64,000 nt of DNA from the NCBI RefSeq assembly GCF_049803795.1, contig NZ_JBNAGJ010000007.1, positions 1 to 64,000 of the forward strand, written 5' to 3'. Below are positions 36,104 to 45,005 of the stretch, piece by piece. The notes below the pieces were generated by a model. That model was not told the origin of the DNA. It saw only the letters and a list, made by a program, of their open reading frames with translations, and did not search any database. Every line of letters begins with the position of its first letter. Within the stretch, counting starts at the first letter, position 1. Source of the DNA: Thalassobius sp002708925 (lineage in GTDB: Bacteria; Pseudomonadota; Alphaproteobacteria; Rhodobacterales; Rhodobacteraceae). Both the position numbers and the translations under genes were made by a program.

Positions 36104-37249
36104 TCACGGCGCCATAAAGCCCGGCGCCAGGAAATAGAACCCATAGGCCACGATCACCGCAGGCACGGCCGAGACCGCAGTCGCCAGAATGGCCGTGCGC
36201 GGGCTAAGCGCGATCGCCGGGAACAGCGCATCCCCGTCATTCGAGATGGCGTTCCCGATCAGGGCCGAGAACGGCAGCGCTCCGTTGATGTATAGCGTTG
36301 TCACCAGCACCTGCGGCCCGCATCCGGGCACAAAGCCCACCACGATCCCGATCAGCGGCAACAACGGTGCAACGGTTTCAAAGGCGGCCTTCAGGTCCAG
36401 CCCCAGGAAGGCAACCAGATAGTCATAGGCCAGATAGGCTCCGATCACCCAGACGGCGATGAAACTGGTTTCTTCGGCCATGCGGGTGGGGGGGCTGTCT
36501 GCGGCATTGGTCATTGCCTCAAGCGGCGAGGTGGTCCAGATCAGCAGCCCAATGGCCGTGCCGCCCAACCCCAGAGCCAGCAGAACGGAATGGGGCATCG
36601 CATCATAAAGTGGCGATTGCAGCAGTTGCAGAACGCCCATCACGAAACCGGGCAGGGCCAGGGCCAGAAAGGCCCAGTCGCGGGCGCGCAGCTTACCAAT
36701 CCGATGCGGCATGGCGCAGCTGCCACTGTAGGCCGTCGGGGGCAGAATCCGCAACGCATCCACGATCCAGCCCGACAGAATCCCGACCGCAAAGGACAAA
36801 GGCAGCACCACAGCCGCCACATCCGGCCGCGTCGCGATCAAAAGGAACGCAGCGTCACCCATTGTGGCGGTTAGCGTGGCCACGACCGCTCCGAAGCCGA
36901 CATTGCCCGAGGCATAGGCCGCAACCACAACCACCGCGCCGCCACAGCCCGGTGTCGCGCCCAGCAGGGCCGCCATGGGCACCTGCGCCCAGCGGGCGTT
37001 TTGCAGCGCGCTGCCGATGTTGAAGTTAAACAGCCGTTCCGCCCCATAAAACAGCATCAAAGTGGCCGCCACGAAGACGGAAACCTGGAAATAGGCGTCC
37101 AGCATCAGCTCTCGTGTCAGCGGGCCCAGCTCGCCCGGTGCGACGGCCAGCGCCAGAAGCAGCAGCGCATAAGGCAGCCGGCGCGTCCGGAAAGGCCCCA
37201 GAAAACCGGGCTGAAACGAGGCGGGCATATGAGAATCCATCTGTGTCAT
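36104..37249 (-). CDS. putative manganese/heavy-metal exporter (10-TM ArsP_2-like)
   Basis: A 381-aa membrane protein with about ten helices and two inverted halves, each carrying a Pro-Gly-Cys-Gly motif: ATPGCGGAVVVV (about 97-108) and FVPGCGPQVLVTT. The GNAISNDGDALFP segment follows. This is the pattern of the putative 10-TM heavy-metal exporter family, sometimes annotated as a manganese transporter. ATG 37249 has AGGTAA upstream; longer in-frame starts add unlikely residues. Two palindromes lie directly upstream. Confidence 0.82.
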   Translation of the reverse strand: MTQMDSHMPASFQPGFLGPFRTRRLPYALLLLALAVAPGELGPLTRELMLDAYFQVSVFVAATLMLFYGAERLFNFNIGSALQNARWAQVPMAALLGATPGCGGAVVVVAAYASGNVGFGAVVATLTATMGDAAFLLIATRPDVAAVVLPLSFAVGILSGWIVDALRILPPTAYSGSCAMPHRIGKLRARDWAFLALALPGFVMGVLQLLQSPLYDAMPHSVLLALGLGGTAIGLLIWTTSPLEAMTNAADSPPTRMAEETSFIAVWVIGAYLAYDYLVAFLGLDLKAAFETVAPLLPLIGIVVGFVPGCGPQVLVTTLYINGALPFSALIGNAISNDGDALFPAIALSPRTAILATAVSAVPAVIVAYGFYFLAPGFMAP

Positions 37250-37262
37250 GCTTACCTGCATA

Positions 37263-37277
37263 TGCGAATTACTCGCA
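37263..37277. promoter_or_regulatory. 7-1-7 palindrome upstream of exporter
   Basis: TGCGAATTACTCGCA is a near-perfect 7-1-7 palindrome (one asymmetric pair), 14-28 nt before the exporter start. The geometry is that of Fur-family boxes (Fur, Mur, Zur). Confidence 0.5.
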
Positions 37278-37279
37278 AT

Positions 37280-37299
37280 TGCAAGAACAAACTCTTGCA
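37280..37299. promoter_or_regulatory. TGCAAGA inverted repeat upstream of exporter
   Basis: TGCAAGA-ACAAAC-TCTTGCA is a perfect 7-6-7 inverted repeat, 31 nt before the exporter start and about 60 nt before the divergent thioesterase gene. It may be a second operator in this divergent promoter. Confidence 0.45.
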
Positions 37300-37359
37300 C
37301 TCTGCCCGGATGGGCCGAATAGATAGGGGAAAGCACGCAAATCAGGCTCGGAGGCGCAT

Positions 37360-37788
37360 ATGGCACCCGATAATCAGATGTTCGCCCGCGAATTCATCAA
37401 GGCGATTCCCCACGCCAGGGCGCTGGGAATGGCGTTCACCCAAGTGGGCGACGGACGTGCCGAGATGCGGATGCCCTATGACGAGCGCTTTATCGGGGAT
37501 CCGAAAACCAGAGTGATCCACGGCGGCGCGGTGTCGGCTTTGCTGGATACCACCTGCGGGGCCGCGGTCATGAGCCACCCCAAGGCGCCGGGGGGCACCG
37601 CCACGATTGACCTGCGGATCGACTACATGCGCGCGGCCACGCCCGGACAGGCGATCCGGACGCGCGCCCATTGCTATCGGATCACCAAAACCGTGGCCTT
37701 TGTCCGCGCCGAGGCGCTGGACGACGATGACAGCCTGCCTGTCGCCACGGCCTCGGGGGCCTTTACGGTCGAGGGGGGGCAGTCATGA
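37360..37788 (+). CDS. PaaI-family acyl-CoA thioesterase, first of pair
   Basis: A 142-aa hotdog-fold protein. VIHGGAVSALLDTTCG (about 53-68) is the HGG-type active-site helix, and TIDLRIDYMRAATPG the following strand. Such proteins hydrolyse acyl- or phenylacetyl-CoA thioesters. It overlaps the next hotdog gene by four nt (ATGA). Confidence 0.9.
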   Translation: MAPDNQMFAREFIKAIPHARALGMAFTQVGDGRAEMRMPYDERFIGDPKTRVIHGGAVSALLDTTCGAAVMSHPKAPGGTATIDLRIDYMRAATPGQAIRTRAHCYRITKTVAFVRAEALDDDDSLPVATASGAFTVEGGQS

Positions 37789-38297
37789 ACAAACGCCCCA
37801 GACCCGAACCGATGCAGGTGGTCAAGCAGCGCCGCGATGCCGCGCTGAATGCGCTGGTCCATGGTGTGCCCTATATTCAGTTCCTGGGAATCGAGTTCGA
37901 CCGGCGCGGGGATGAGCTGACAGCGGTTCTGCCTTTTCAGGAATCTCTGATCGGCAACCCGATGCTGCCCGCGATTCACGGCGGTGTAACGGCGGCCTTT
38001 CTTGAGGTGACGGCGATCATCGGGCTCAGCTGGGCCTATCTGTGGGACGACATCGAAAGCGGCAGGCTGGACGCCGAGCAACTGGTGGCCGGGCAATTGC
38101 CGCGCCTGCCCAAAACGATTGATTTCACCGTGGACTATCTGCGCTCGGGTCTGCCGCGCGATGCCTATGCGCGGGCGCAGATCAATCGGTCGGGGCGGCG
38201 CTATGCCAGCGTCCATGTCGAGGCCTGGCAGGACAATCGTCACCGGAACTTTGCGCAGGCCACCGGACATTTCCTGATGCCGCAATCGGATGGCTGA
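37785..38297 (+). CDS. PaaI-family thioesterase, second of pair
   Basis: A 170-aa hotdog-fold protein with AIHGGVTAAFLEVTA (about 65-79) as the active-site helix and TIDFTVDYLRSG as the central strand. It is the tandem partner of the preceding thioesterase but longer, with an insertion (DIESGRLDAEQLVAGQLPRL) between the helix and strand. The two may form a heteromer. Its end overlaps the MATE gene start by eight nt. Confidence 0.88.
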   Translation: MNKRPRPEPMQVVKQRRDAALNALVHGVPYIQFLGIEFDRRGDELTAVLPFQESLIGNPMLPAIHGGVTAAFLEVTAIIGLSWAYLWDDIESGRLDAEQLVAGQLPRLPKTIDFTVDYLRSGLPRDAYARAQINRSGRRYASVHVEAWQDNRHRNFAQATGHFLMPQSDG

Positions 38298-39639
38298 CGC
38301 CGTATCGCCCGCCCAGAACGCCCCCCGGAACGCCCCCCGGATCACCCATCGACGGGTGCTGAAGATCGCTCTGCCGATTGTGCTGTCAAATGCAACGGTG
38401 CCCATTCTGGGGGCCGTGGACACGGGCGTTGTGGGGCAGATGGGACAGGCCGCGCCAATCGGTGCCGTCGGAATCGGCGCAATCGTCCTGACGGGGGTCT
38501 ACTGGATGTTCGGGTTCCTGCGGATGGGCACCACCGGGCTGACCAGCCAGGCGCGTGGCGCGGGACAAGAACGAGAGGTCGCTGCTTTGCTGACCCGCGC
38601 GCTGATGATTGCCGCGCTGGCCGGGCTGTCCGTCATTGCGCTGCAAATACCGATTTTCTGGGCGGCGTTCGTGGTGTCTCCGGCCAGTCCCGAGGTCGAG
38701 TCCCTGGCGCGCGATTACATGCAGATCCGGATCTTCTCGGCGCCGGCGGCGATTGGGCTGTATGGGGTGACGGGCTGGCTGATCGGGCAGGAACGCACCG
38801 GCGCTGTGCTGGCGATACAGCTGTGGACGAACGGGGTGAATATCCTGCTGGACCTGTGGTTCGTTCTGGGGCTGGGCTGGGGCGTCGAGGGCGTGGCCCT
38901 GGCCACCTTCTGCGCGGAATGGACGGGGCTGGCGGTGGCGCTGTGGTTCTGTCGGGGGGCTTTTCGTGTGCCTGCCTGGCGCGATTGGGCGCGGGTGTTC
39001 GACCGGGCCAAGCTGACGCATATGATGTCGGTGAACACCGATATTTTGCTGCGGTCGCTGCTGTTGCAGGTGATCTTTATCTCATTCCTGATGCTGGGCG
39101 CCGATTTCGGAGACGACGTGCTGGCGGCCAACCAGGTGCTGATGCAGTTCCTCTATATCACCGCCTATGCGCTGGACGGATTCGCGCTGGGCGCCGAGGC
39201 GCTGGTGGGTGCGGCCATGGGGGCGCGCAACCGCGTGGCCCTGCGCCGCAGCGCGATTCTGACCAGCCTCTGGGGCGTTGGGATTGCCATGGCGCTGACG
39301 CTGGTTTTCGCGCTGGCCGGCGGGCTGATCATCGACCTGATGACCACAGCCGAGGGCGTCCGCAGCGCGGCGCGCATATTCCTGATCTATATGGTGATGG
39401 CACCGATCCTGGGCTCGGCCAGCTGGATGCTGGACGGGATCTTCATCGGCGCAACCCGTGGCAAGGACATGCGCAACATGATGGCGGTCAGCTTTGTGGT
39501 GTATCTGGTCGCGCTGGCGGTCTTGCTGCCGCTGTTTGGCAATCACGGACTGTGGATTGCCCTGCTGATTTCCTTTGTGGCGCGGGGGATCACGCTGGGG
39601 CTTCGCTATCCCGCGCTTGAGGCCGCCGCCGAGCGCTAA
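38290..39639 (+). CDS. MATE-family efflux transporter (DinF-like)
   Basis: A 449-aa membrane protein with about twelve helices in two MATE repeats. The start IALPIVLSNATVPILGAVDTGVVG is typical of the DinF/NorM family. MATE proteins export cationic or organic compounds using Na+ or H+ gradients. Translational coupling to two thioesterases suggests the acid released from a CoA ester could be its cargo, which is inference. The 3' end overlaps arsC by four nt on the other strand. Confidence 0.9.
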   Translation: MADAVSPAQNAPRNAPRITHRRVLKIALPIVLSNATVPILGAVDTGVVGQMGQAAPIGAVGIGAIVLTGVYWMFGFLRMGTTGLTSQARGAGQEREVAALLTRALMIAALAGLSVIALQIPIFWAAFVVSPASPEVESLARDYMQIRIFSAPAAIGLYGVTGWLIGQERTGAVLAIQLWTNGVNILLDLWFVLGLGWGVEGVALATFCAEWTGLAVALWFCRGAFRVPAWRDWARVFDRAKLTHMMSVNTDILLRSLLLQVIFISFLMLGADFGDDVLAANQVLMQFLYITAYALDGFALGAEALVGAAMGARNRVALRRSAILTSLWGVGIAMALTLVFALAGGLIIDLMTTAEGVRSAARIFLIYMVMAPILGSASWMLDGIFIGATRGKDMRNMMAVSFVVYLVALAVLLPLFGNHGLWIALLISFVARGITLGLRYPALEAAAER

Positions 39640-39971
39640 AGGATTTCCAGCACCTGCTCGGGCGGGCGGCCCAGACGCGCCTTGCCATTGGCAAAGACGA
39701 TGGGGCGCTCGATCAGCTTGGGATGGGCGGCCATGGCGTCCAGCAGGGCGGCCTCGGGGGTGTCCTTGGTCAGGCCCAATTCCTTGAACAACGCCTCTTT
39801 GGGGCGCATCATGTCGATGGCGCGCAGGCCCAAAGCCGCCTGCGCCGCGCGCAATTCGTCAACCGAGGGCGCGTCCTCCAGATATTTGCGCACCTCAACC
39901 TCGCGCCCCTCCAGCAGGGCCAGAGTCTGACGCGATTTCGAACAGCGCGGGTTGTGCCAGATGGTGATCAT
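39636..39971 (-). CDS. arsC: arsenate reductase ArsC-like (Spx/ArsC fold)
   Basis: A 111-aa thioredoxin-fold protein with the NPRCSKSR motif (C10 is the arsenate-binding cysteine) and the LIERPIV segment carrying the arsenate-binding arginine. Relatives reduce arsenate with glutathione and glutaredoxin. Since no ars operon is near and it overlaps pyrD by four nt, the role in arsenic resistance is less certain than the fold. Confidence 0.85.
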   Translation of the reverse strand: MITIWHNPRCSKSRQTLALLEGREVEVRKYLEDAPSVDELRAAQAALGLRAIDMMRPKEALFKELGLTKDTPEAALLDAMAAHPKLIERPIVFANGKARLGRPPEQVLEIL

Positions 39972-41026
39972 AGCCAGTCCTCCTTGGCGGTGCCCACGGC
40001 CTGGGCGACGTTATCAAAGCCGTCTTGTTCCAGAAGCTTGTCCAGCCCTTTGGCGATCTCGGCGCCCAGCGACAGCCCGTGATAGACCAGCGCGGTATAC
40101 AGCTGCACGGCCGAGGCCCCGGCGCGGATTTTCGCATAGGCCTGCTGGGCGTTCGACACCCCGCCGACGCCGATCAGGGGCAGCTTGCCCTCGGTCAGTA
40201 CGGACAGGCGGGCCAGCACGCGGGTGGATTTTTCAAACAGAGGCGCACCGGACAGCCCGCCCGCCTGATCGCGGTACGGGCTGTGCAGGCCGTCACGCGA
40301 CAGGGTGGTGTTGGTGGCGATCACCGCGTCGATGCCGGATGTCAGGGCGACCTCGGCCACGTCCTCCAGTTCCTCCGGCGTCAGATCGGGGGCGATTTTC
40401 AGGAAGACGGGGATTTGGCGGTCCAATTCGGCGCGCGCGGCAATCACCCCGGCCAGCAGCGCCGAGAGCGCCTCTTTGCCCTGCAAATCGCGCAGCTTTT
40501 CGGTATTGGGCGAGGACACATTCACCGTGGCGAAATCCAGATACGGCCCGCAATGGGCCAGCACACGGGCGAAATCGGCGGCGCGATCCTCGCTGTCCTT
40601 GTTGGCACCCAGGTTCAGGCCCAGAACCATGTCGCGCGGACGCTGCGCCAGACGGGCACCGATCGCCTCCATCCCGTCGTTGTTGAAGCCAAAGCGGTTG
40701 ATCGCGGCCTGATCCTCGGACAGGCGGAACAGGCGCGGCTTGGGGTTGCCGGGCTGCGGGCGGGGCGTGGCGGCGCCCACCTCGATAAACCCAAAGCCCG
40801 CGCGCGACAGGGGTGACAGCACCTGCGCGTTCTTATCGAACCCAGCGGCCAGCCCCACCGGATTGGCCATGTTCAGGCCGGCCACCGTGGTGCGCAGACG
40901 ATCCGACGTGACCAGCCCGGCCAGCGGCGCGGCCCCCAGTTGCAGCGCCTTGATTGACAGGCCGTGCGCGGTTTCGGGGTCAACCTTGTGCAGGGCAAAG
41001 AGCCCTAGTTTCTCCAGCGGGTTCAT
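39968..41026 (-). CDS. pyrD: dihydroorotate dehydrogenase (quinone)
   Basis: A 352-aa class 2 enzyme oxidising dihydroorotate to orotate and passing electrons to quinone at the inner membrane. It has NRFGFNNDGM, the TVNVSSPNTEKLR catalytic serine region and the LIGVGGVSNAQQA FMN-phosphate site. The N-terminal amphipathic helix (MNPLEKLGLFALHKVDPE) is the membrane-association segment of class 2. ATG 41026 follows AAGGA. It overlaps the DUF952 gene and arsC by four nt each. Confidence 0.96.
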   Translation of the reverse strand: MNPLEKLGLFALHKVDPETAHGLSIKALQLGAAPLAGLVTSDRLRTTVAGLNMANPVGLAAGFDKNAQVLSPLSRAGFGFIEVGAATPRPQPGNPKPRLFRLSEDQAAINRFGFNNDGMEAIGARLAQRPRDMVLGLNLGANKDSEDRAADFARVLAHCGPYLDFATVNVSSPNTEKLRDLQGKEALSALLAGVIAARAELDRQIPVFLKIAPDLTPEELEDVAEVALTSGIDAVIATNTTLSRDGLHSPYRDQAGGLSGAPLFEKSTRVLARLSVLTEGKLPLIGVGGVSNAQQAYAKIRAGASAVQLYTALVYHGLSLGAEIAKGLDKLLEQDGFDNVAQAVGTAKEDWL

Positions 41027-41361
41027 TCCAGTCCTTCCGGGAATTGATGCGCCCCGTCCACCAGCGGCAGAGGCCGATGCCATAGGACATCTGACAGTTT
41101 CAGGGGGCGGTAAAGATGCGGAAACAGCGCACCACCGCGCGAGGGTTCCCATTTCAGCGCCGCGCCCAGGCTGTCGGCCTGAACGGCCAGCAGATGCAGC
41201 CCATCCTGGCCGGCGAAATGCTTGGCCGCGGTTTCGGCAGCCTGCTGCGCGGTGGAGAAATGCACGAACCCATCGGCCAGATCGACCGGCGCGCCCAGGG
41301 TTTCGCCATTCTCCTGCAACTGTGCCCATTCTGAGGCACGGAATATCTTGTAAATCAGCAT
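41023..41361 (-). CDS. DUF952 family protein
   Basis: A 112-aa protein of the DUF952 family (LIYKIFRASEWAQLQ... FVHFSTAQQAAETAAKHFAGQ). The conserved FVHFST and the C-terminal FPHLYRPL are family hallmarks; the fold resembles ADP-ribose-type enzymes, but no activity is confirmed. It leads the DUF952-pyrD-arsC unit, with ATG 41361 behind a GGGGGAT ribosome site. Confidence 0.87.
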   Translation of the reverse strand: MLIYKIFRASEWAQLQENGETLGAPVDLADGFVHFSTAQQAAETAAKHFAGQDGLHLLAVQADSLGAALKWEPSRGGALFPHLYRPLKLSDVLWHRPLPLVDGAHQFPEGLE

Positions 41362-41469
41362 ATCCCCCACATGCCGCGCCCCTGCCGCGTGGTCAAGCCA
41401 GAAGGATTTTGACAGGGGGCGGGATTCGCAGGCAGGCTGGCTCTATTCCCGTTCAACAGGAGCTTTGCG

Positions 41470-43050
41470 ATGTTTTCACGTGTTCTTTCCGGGCTTGGCG
41501 CGCTGACGCTGGCGTTTTCGGCCAGTGCGGCGGCGGCTGAATATGCCCTGACCATTCTGCACACCAACGATTTCCACGCCCGGTTCGAGCCGATCAGCAA
41601 ATACGATTCCGGCTGCTCGGCGGAAAAGAACGCCGAGGGGAAATGTTTCGGCGGTACCGCGCGGCTGGTGACGGCCATCGCCGATGCGCGCGCGCGGGCG
41701 CAGAACACGATTCTGGTGGATGGGGGCGATCAGTTCCAGGGCACGCTGTTCTATACCTATTACAAGGGCAAAATGGCGGCCGAGTTCATGAACAAGCTGG
41801 GCTATGACGCGATGACCGTGGGCAACCATGAATTCGACGACGGCCCCGAGGTGCTGCGCGGGTTTGTCGATACGGTCGATTTTCCGGTGCTGATGTCCAA
41901 TGCGGATGTCGCGCGTGAAAAAATTCTGGCGGATGCGATTCTGAAATCTACGGTGATCACCAGGGGCGGGCAGCAACTGGGCCTGATCGGGCTGACCCCG
42001 TATGACACGCACGAGCTGTCCAGCCCCGGCCCCAATATTACCTTCTCAGATCCCGTTGCGGCCGTGCAGGCCGAGGTGGACGCGCTGAGCGCCGCCGGGA
42101 TCAACAAGATCATCGTGCTGTCGCATTCCGGCTATGGGGTGGATAAACGCGTGGCGGCAAAAACCACCGGGGTGGATGTGATCGTGGGCGGGCATACCAA
42201 TACCTACCTGTCCAATCGCTCGGATCGGGCCGAGGGGCCCTATCCCACGATGGTGGGCGATACGGCGATTGTCTCGGCCTATGCCTATGGCAAATTCCTG
42301 GGAGAGCTGAACCTGGTCTTCGATGACGCCGGCCAAATCGTCTCGGCCCAGGGTGAGCCGCTGATCATGGATGCCGCCGTCACCGAAGACATCCCCACCA
42401 AGTTCCGCATCGCCGAACTGGCCAAGCCGCTGGATGCGATCCGCAATAAAGTGGTCGCCAGCACGGCGCAGCCGATTGATGGCGAGCGCGGGTCTTGTCG
42501 GGCCGGCGAATGTACGATGGGGAACCTGGTGGCCGATGCGATGCTGGCGCGTGTCGCCGATCAGGGTGTCCAGATCGCGGTGCAGAATGGCGGAGGGCTG
42601 CGGGCCTCGATTGACGCGGGCGAGGTAACCATGGGCGAGGTGCTGACCGTGCTGCCCTTCCAGAACACGCTGTCCACCTTTCAGGCCACGGGGGCGACCT
42701 TGCTGGCGGCTCTGGAAAACGGGCTGAGCCAGATCGAGGATGGCGGCGGGCGGTTTCCGCAGGTTGCCGGGATGAAGCTGGTCTACGATCCCGCGGCCCA
42801 GCCCGGCGCGCGTGTTGTCTCGGTTATGGTGAACATGCCCGGCGGCTGGGCCGCGCTGGAGCCCGAAACCGTCTATGGCGTGGTGACAAATAACTACGTC
42901 CGCAACGGCGGGGACGGCTATAAAATGTTCAGCACCGAGGGCATGAACGCCTATGATTACGGCCCGGATCTGGCCGATGTGGTGGTGGAATACCTGGTCC
43001 AGGCCGGCCCCTACGTGCCCTATCTGGATGGGCGTATCGCCGCGCAATAA
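41470..43050 (+). CDS. periplasmic 5'-nucleotidase/metallophosphatase
   Basis: A 526-aa exported enzyme. Residues 1-23 are a signal peptide (LAFSASAAAA). The metallophosphatase domain has TNDFHARFEP (about 31-40), GGDQFQGT and GNHEFDDG. The C-terminal 5'-nucleotidase domain has NGGGLRASIDAGE and the substrate-binding NNYVRNGGDGY. UshA-like enzymes release phosphate and nucleosides from nucleotides outside the membrane. ATG follows AGGAG by eight nt. It could supply the salvage operon at 18.7-23.3 kb. Confidence 0.94.
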   Translation: MFSRVLSGLGALTLAFSASAAAAEYALTILHTNDFHARFEPISKYDSGCSAEKNAEGKCFGGTARLVTAIADARARAQNTILVDGGDQFQGTLFYTYYKGKMAAEFMNKLGYDAMTVGNHEFDDGPEVLRGFVDTVDFPVLMSNADVAREKILADAILKSTVITRGGQQLGLIGLTPYDTHELSSPGPNITFSDPVAAVQAEVDALSAAGINKIIVLSHSGYGVDKRVAAKTTGVDVIVGGHTNTYLSNRSDRAEGPYPTMVGDTAIVSAYAYGKFLGELNLVFDDAGQIVSAQGEPLIMDAAVTEDIPTKFRIAELAKPLDAIRNKVVASTAQPIDGERGSCRAGECTMGNLVADAMLARVADQGVQIAVQNGGGLRASIDAGEVTMGEVLTVLPFQNTLSTFQATGATLLAALENGLSQIEDGGGRFPQVAGMKLVYDPAAQPGARVVSVMVNMPGGWAALEPETVYGVVTNNYVRNGGDGYKMFSTEGMNAYDYGPDLADVVVEYLVQAGPYVPYLDGRIAAQ

Positions 43051-43133
43051 ACGCGCGGGGCGGGGTGTCGGTGGCGGCTCGACCCTGTGCCGTTTAGCGG
43101 GTAGGCTGGGCCGGTCTGAACCAAAGGTGTGTG

Positions 43134-43445
43134 ATGGATCACCCGCTGATTGACCTGATTAACCAGAAAATCGCCCAGGCCCAGGCCGAGGGCGATTTCG
43201 ACGACCTGCCCGGCGCGGGCCAGCCGCTGCCTGAATGCGACGATCCGGAAAATGCGCTGCTGAACCGGGTGATCGAACAGAACGGGGCGGTGCCTGAATT
43301 CGTGCAGCTGTCGCGCGAGCTGGCCAGGTTACGCGAACAGTTGCGCGACTGCGCCGACCGGACCCAGCGCCGTTCCCTCATGCAGGACATGTCGATGATG
43401 GAGGCCCGGATCGAGCTGGCCAAGCAAGCTTTCAGGCGCGGCTGA
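43134..43445 (+). CDS. DUF1992 (DnaJ homologue subfamily C member 28-type) protein
   Basis: A 103-aa protein with the DUF1992 signature HPLIDLINQKIAQAQAEGDFDDLPGAGQPL at its N terminus, then a helical, Arg/Glu-rich C-terminal part. The family's role is unknown despite the DnaJ label; there is no J domain. ATG 43134 is preceded by AAGG. It is two nt from the SRAP gene and likely in its operon. Confidence 0.9.
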   Translation: MDHPLIDLINQKIAQAQAEGDFDDLPGAGQPLPECDDPENALLNRVIEQNGAVPEFVQLSRELARLREQLRDCADRTQRRSLMQDMSMMEARIELAKQAFRRG

Positions 43446-43448
43446 GCC

Positions 43449-44108
43449 ATGTGCGGACGCGTGGCCGTCACCCTGCCCAATGACGCGATGGCGCAGATTT
43501 TCGCCGCCAGACCGGGCAATGCTCTGCCGTCTGTGCCCAACTATAATGTATGTCCGACAACGCAGGTGCATGTGGTTGCCTCGGACGGGGGAATCCGGCG
43601 GCTGGGCGCGATGCGCTGGGGATTTCTGCCCAGCTGGTACACATCCGTGACGGATGGGCCTTTGCTGATCAACGCGCGGGCCGAAACGATCGCGCAGAAA
43701 CCGGCCTTTCGCGAGGCATGTCGACAGCGGCGCTGTATCCTGCCGGTCTCGGGGTTTTATGAATGGGCCAAGGACGCGGCGGGCAATCGTCTGCCGTGGT
43801 ACATCACGCGTCAGGATGGGCAGCCGATGGCCCTGGCCGGTGTCTGGCAGATGTGGGGCGCGGATCCCCAGCCCAGCTGCGCGGTGGTCACGGCCCCGGC
43901 CAGCCCCGATATTGATCATATTCATCACCGGATGCCGGTCATTCTGGAGCCCGATGACTGGGCCAAATGGCTGGGCGAGCAGGGTCATGGCGCGGCCCCG
44001 CTGATGCGCTCGGCGGCGCAGGGCCGGGTGCGCGCCCATCGCGTCGGCCCCGAGGTGAACTCGAATCGCGCCGAAGGCCCCGCGCTGATCCTACCGTTGG
44101 AGACTTAG
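43449..44108 (+). CDS. yedK: SRAP (YedK/HMCES) abasic-site-protecting protein
   Basis: A 219-aa SRAP protein that cross-links covalently to abasic sites in single-stranded DNA and protects them. All catalytic residues sit at the same positions as in E. coli YedK: C2 (the new N terminus after Met removal), N75 in NARAE, E105 in GFYEW and H160 in HHRMP. Met1-Cys2 makes the start certain. It is located two nt after the DUF1992 gene. Confidence 0.94.
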   Translation: MCGRVAVTLPNDAMAQIFAARPGNALPSVPNYNVCPTTQVHVVASDGGIRRLGAMRWGFLPSWYTSVTDGPLLINARAETIAQKPAFREACRQRRCILPVSGFYEWAKDAAGNRLPWYITRQDGQPMALAGVWQMWGADPQPSCAVVTAPASPDIDHIHHRMPVILEPDDWAKWLGEQGHGAAPLMRSAAQGRVRAHRVGPEVNSNRAEGPALILPLET

Positions 44109-44152
44109 GTGGCCGGAAACCGTAGGGATTGGCCGTTTAATGGCCAAAAACA

Positions 44153-44166
44153 CCGTATAAATACGG
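44153..44166. promoter_or_regulatory. BioR-like palindrome upstream of bioM
   Basis: CCGTAT-AA-ATACGG is a perfect 6-2-6 inverted repeat 87 nt before the bioM start. Its TAT-NN-ATA centre matches the TTATNNATAA type of box bound by BioR, the alphaproteobacterial biotin repressor. Confidence 0.55.
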
Positions 44167-44252
44167 TACAAACTTTGCAAACCGTGGCTGCAAACTCTTG
44201 CGTAGCCCGTCATTTTCGCAGTATCCCGGCCCAAAGACAGGAGCCTTCGCGG

Positions 44253-45005
44253 GTGCAGCAGCATTCTTATTTGAACTTACAGGGCACCGATGCGGTGTCG
44301 GTTCAGCTGGACGGAGTCCACTATGCGCGTGAAACCGTTCAGGTTTTTCGCGGCCTGGATTTGCACGTCGATCAGCGCCGCGTGGGAATCATCGGGCGCA
44401 ACGGGTCTGGCAAATCGCAGCTGGCCCGCCTGATCGCCGGGCTGGCCGAGGCAGATGCAGGCCAGGTGCGCGTGGATGGCGTGGACGTGGCCAAGGATCG
44501 CAAGGCCGCGATTCAGACCGTGGGCATCCTGTTTCAGAACCCCGACCACCAGATCATTTTCCCCACCGTGGGCGAAGAGCTGACCTTTGGCCTGACGGCG
44601 GCCGGGCAAAGCAAGGATCAGGCGCAGCGCCGCGCGCAAGAGATGCTGGCGCGGTTCGGGCGCGCGGAATGGTATGAGCGTTCGGTGCACGGGCTCTCGG
44701 GGGGGCAGCGGCATCTGGTGTGTCTGATGGCGGTGTTGGTGATGGCACCGAAGGTGATCGTTCTGGATGAACCTTTCGCCGGGCTGGATATGGCCACGAC
44801 GCTGCGGCTGGGGCACTATCTGCACAATCTGGGGCAGAGCCTGATACACATCAGCCATGATCTGCCGTCGCTGGCGCATTACGATCGCGTCCTTTGGCTG
44901 GAGCGCGGCGCCGTGCACATGGACGGCACGCCCGGACAGGTTTTGCCCGAATACGAACGTCAGATGCGTGAATGGGGGGGCTCGGATGATCTCGCTGACC
45001 TCTGA
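44253..45005 (+). CDS. bioM: biotin transporter ATPase BioM
   Basis: A 250-aa ABC ATPase of the ECF type powering biotin uptake. Walker A is GRNGSGKS, the Q loop is FQNPDHQ as is typical for ECF ATPases, the signature is LSGGQ and Walker B is VIVLDEPF. GTG 44253 is favoured over the longer in-frame start because GGAG lies nine nt upstream. The end overlaps bioN by 20 nt. Confidence 0.93.
   Translation: MQQHSYLNLQGTDAVSVQLDGVHYARETVQVFRGLDLHVDQRRVGIIGRNGSGKSQLARLIAGLAEADAGQVRVDGVDVAKDRKAAIQTVGILFQNPDHQIIFPTVGEELTFGLTAAGQSKDQAQRRAQEMLARFGRAEWYERSVHGLSGGQRHLVCLMAVLVMAPKVIVLDEPFAGLDMATTLRLGHYLHNLGQSLIHISHDLPSLAHYDRVLWLERGAVHMDGTPGQVLPEYERQMREWGGSDDLADL

Noticed and set aside
36104..41026. An arsenic-resistance island from the ArsP_2-like exporter and arsC
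   Set aside because: They are more than 2 kb apart, in different operons, with no arsR, arsB or arsM; arsC is coupled to pyrD.
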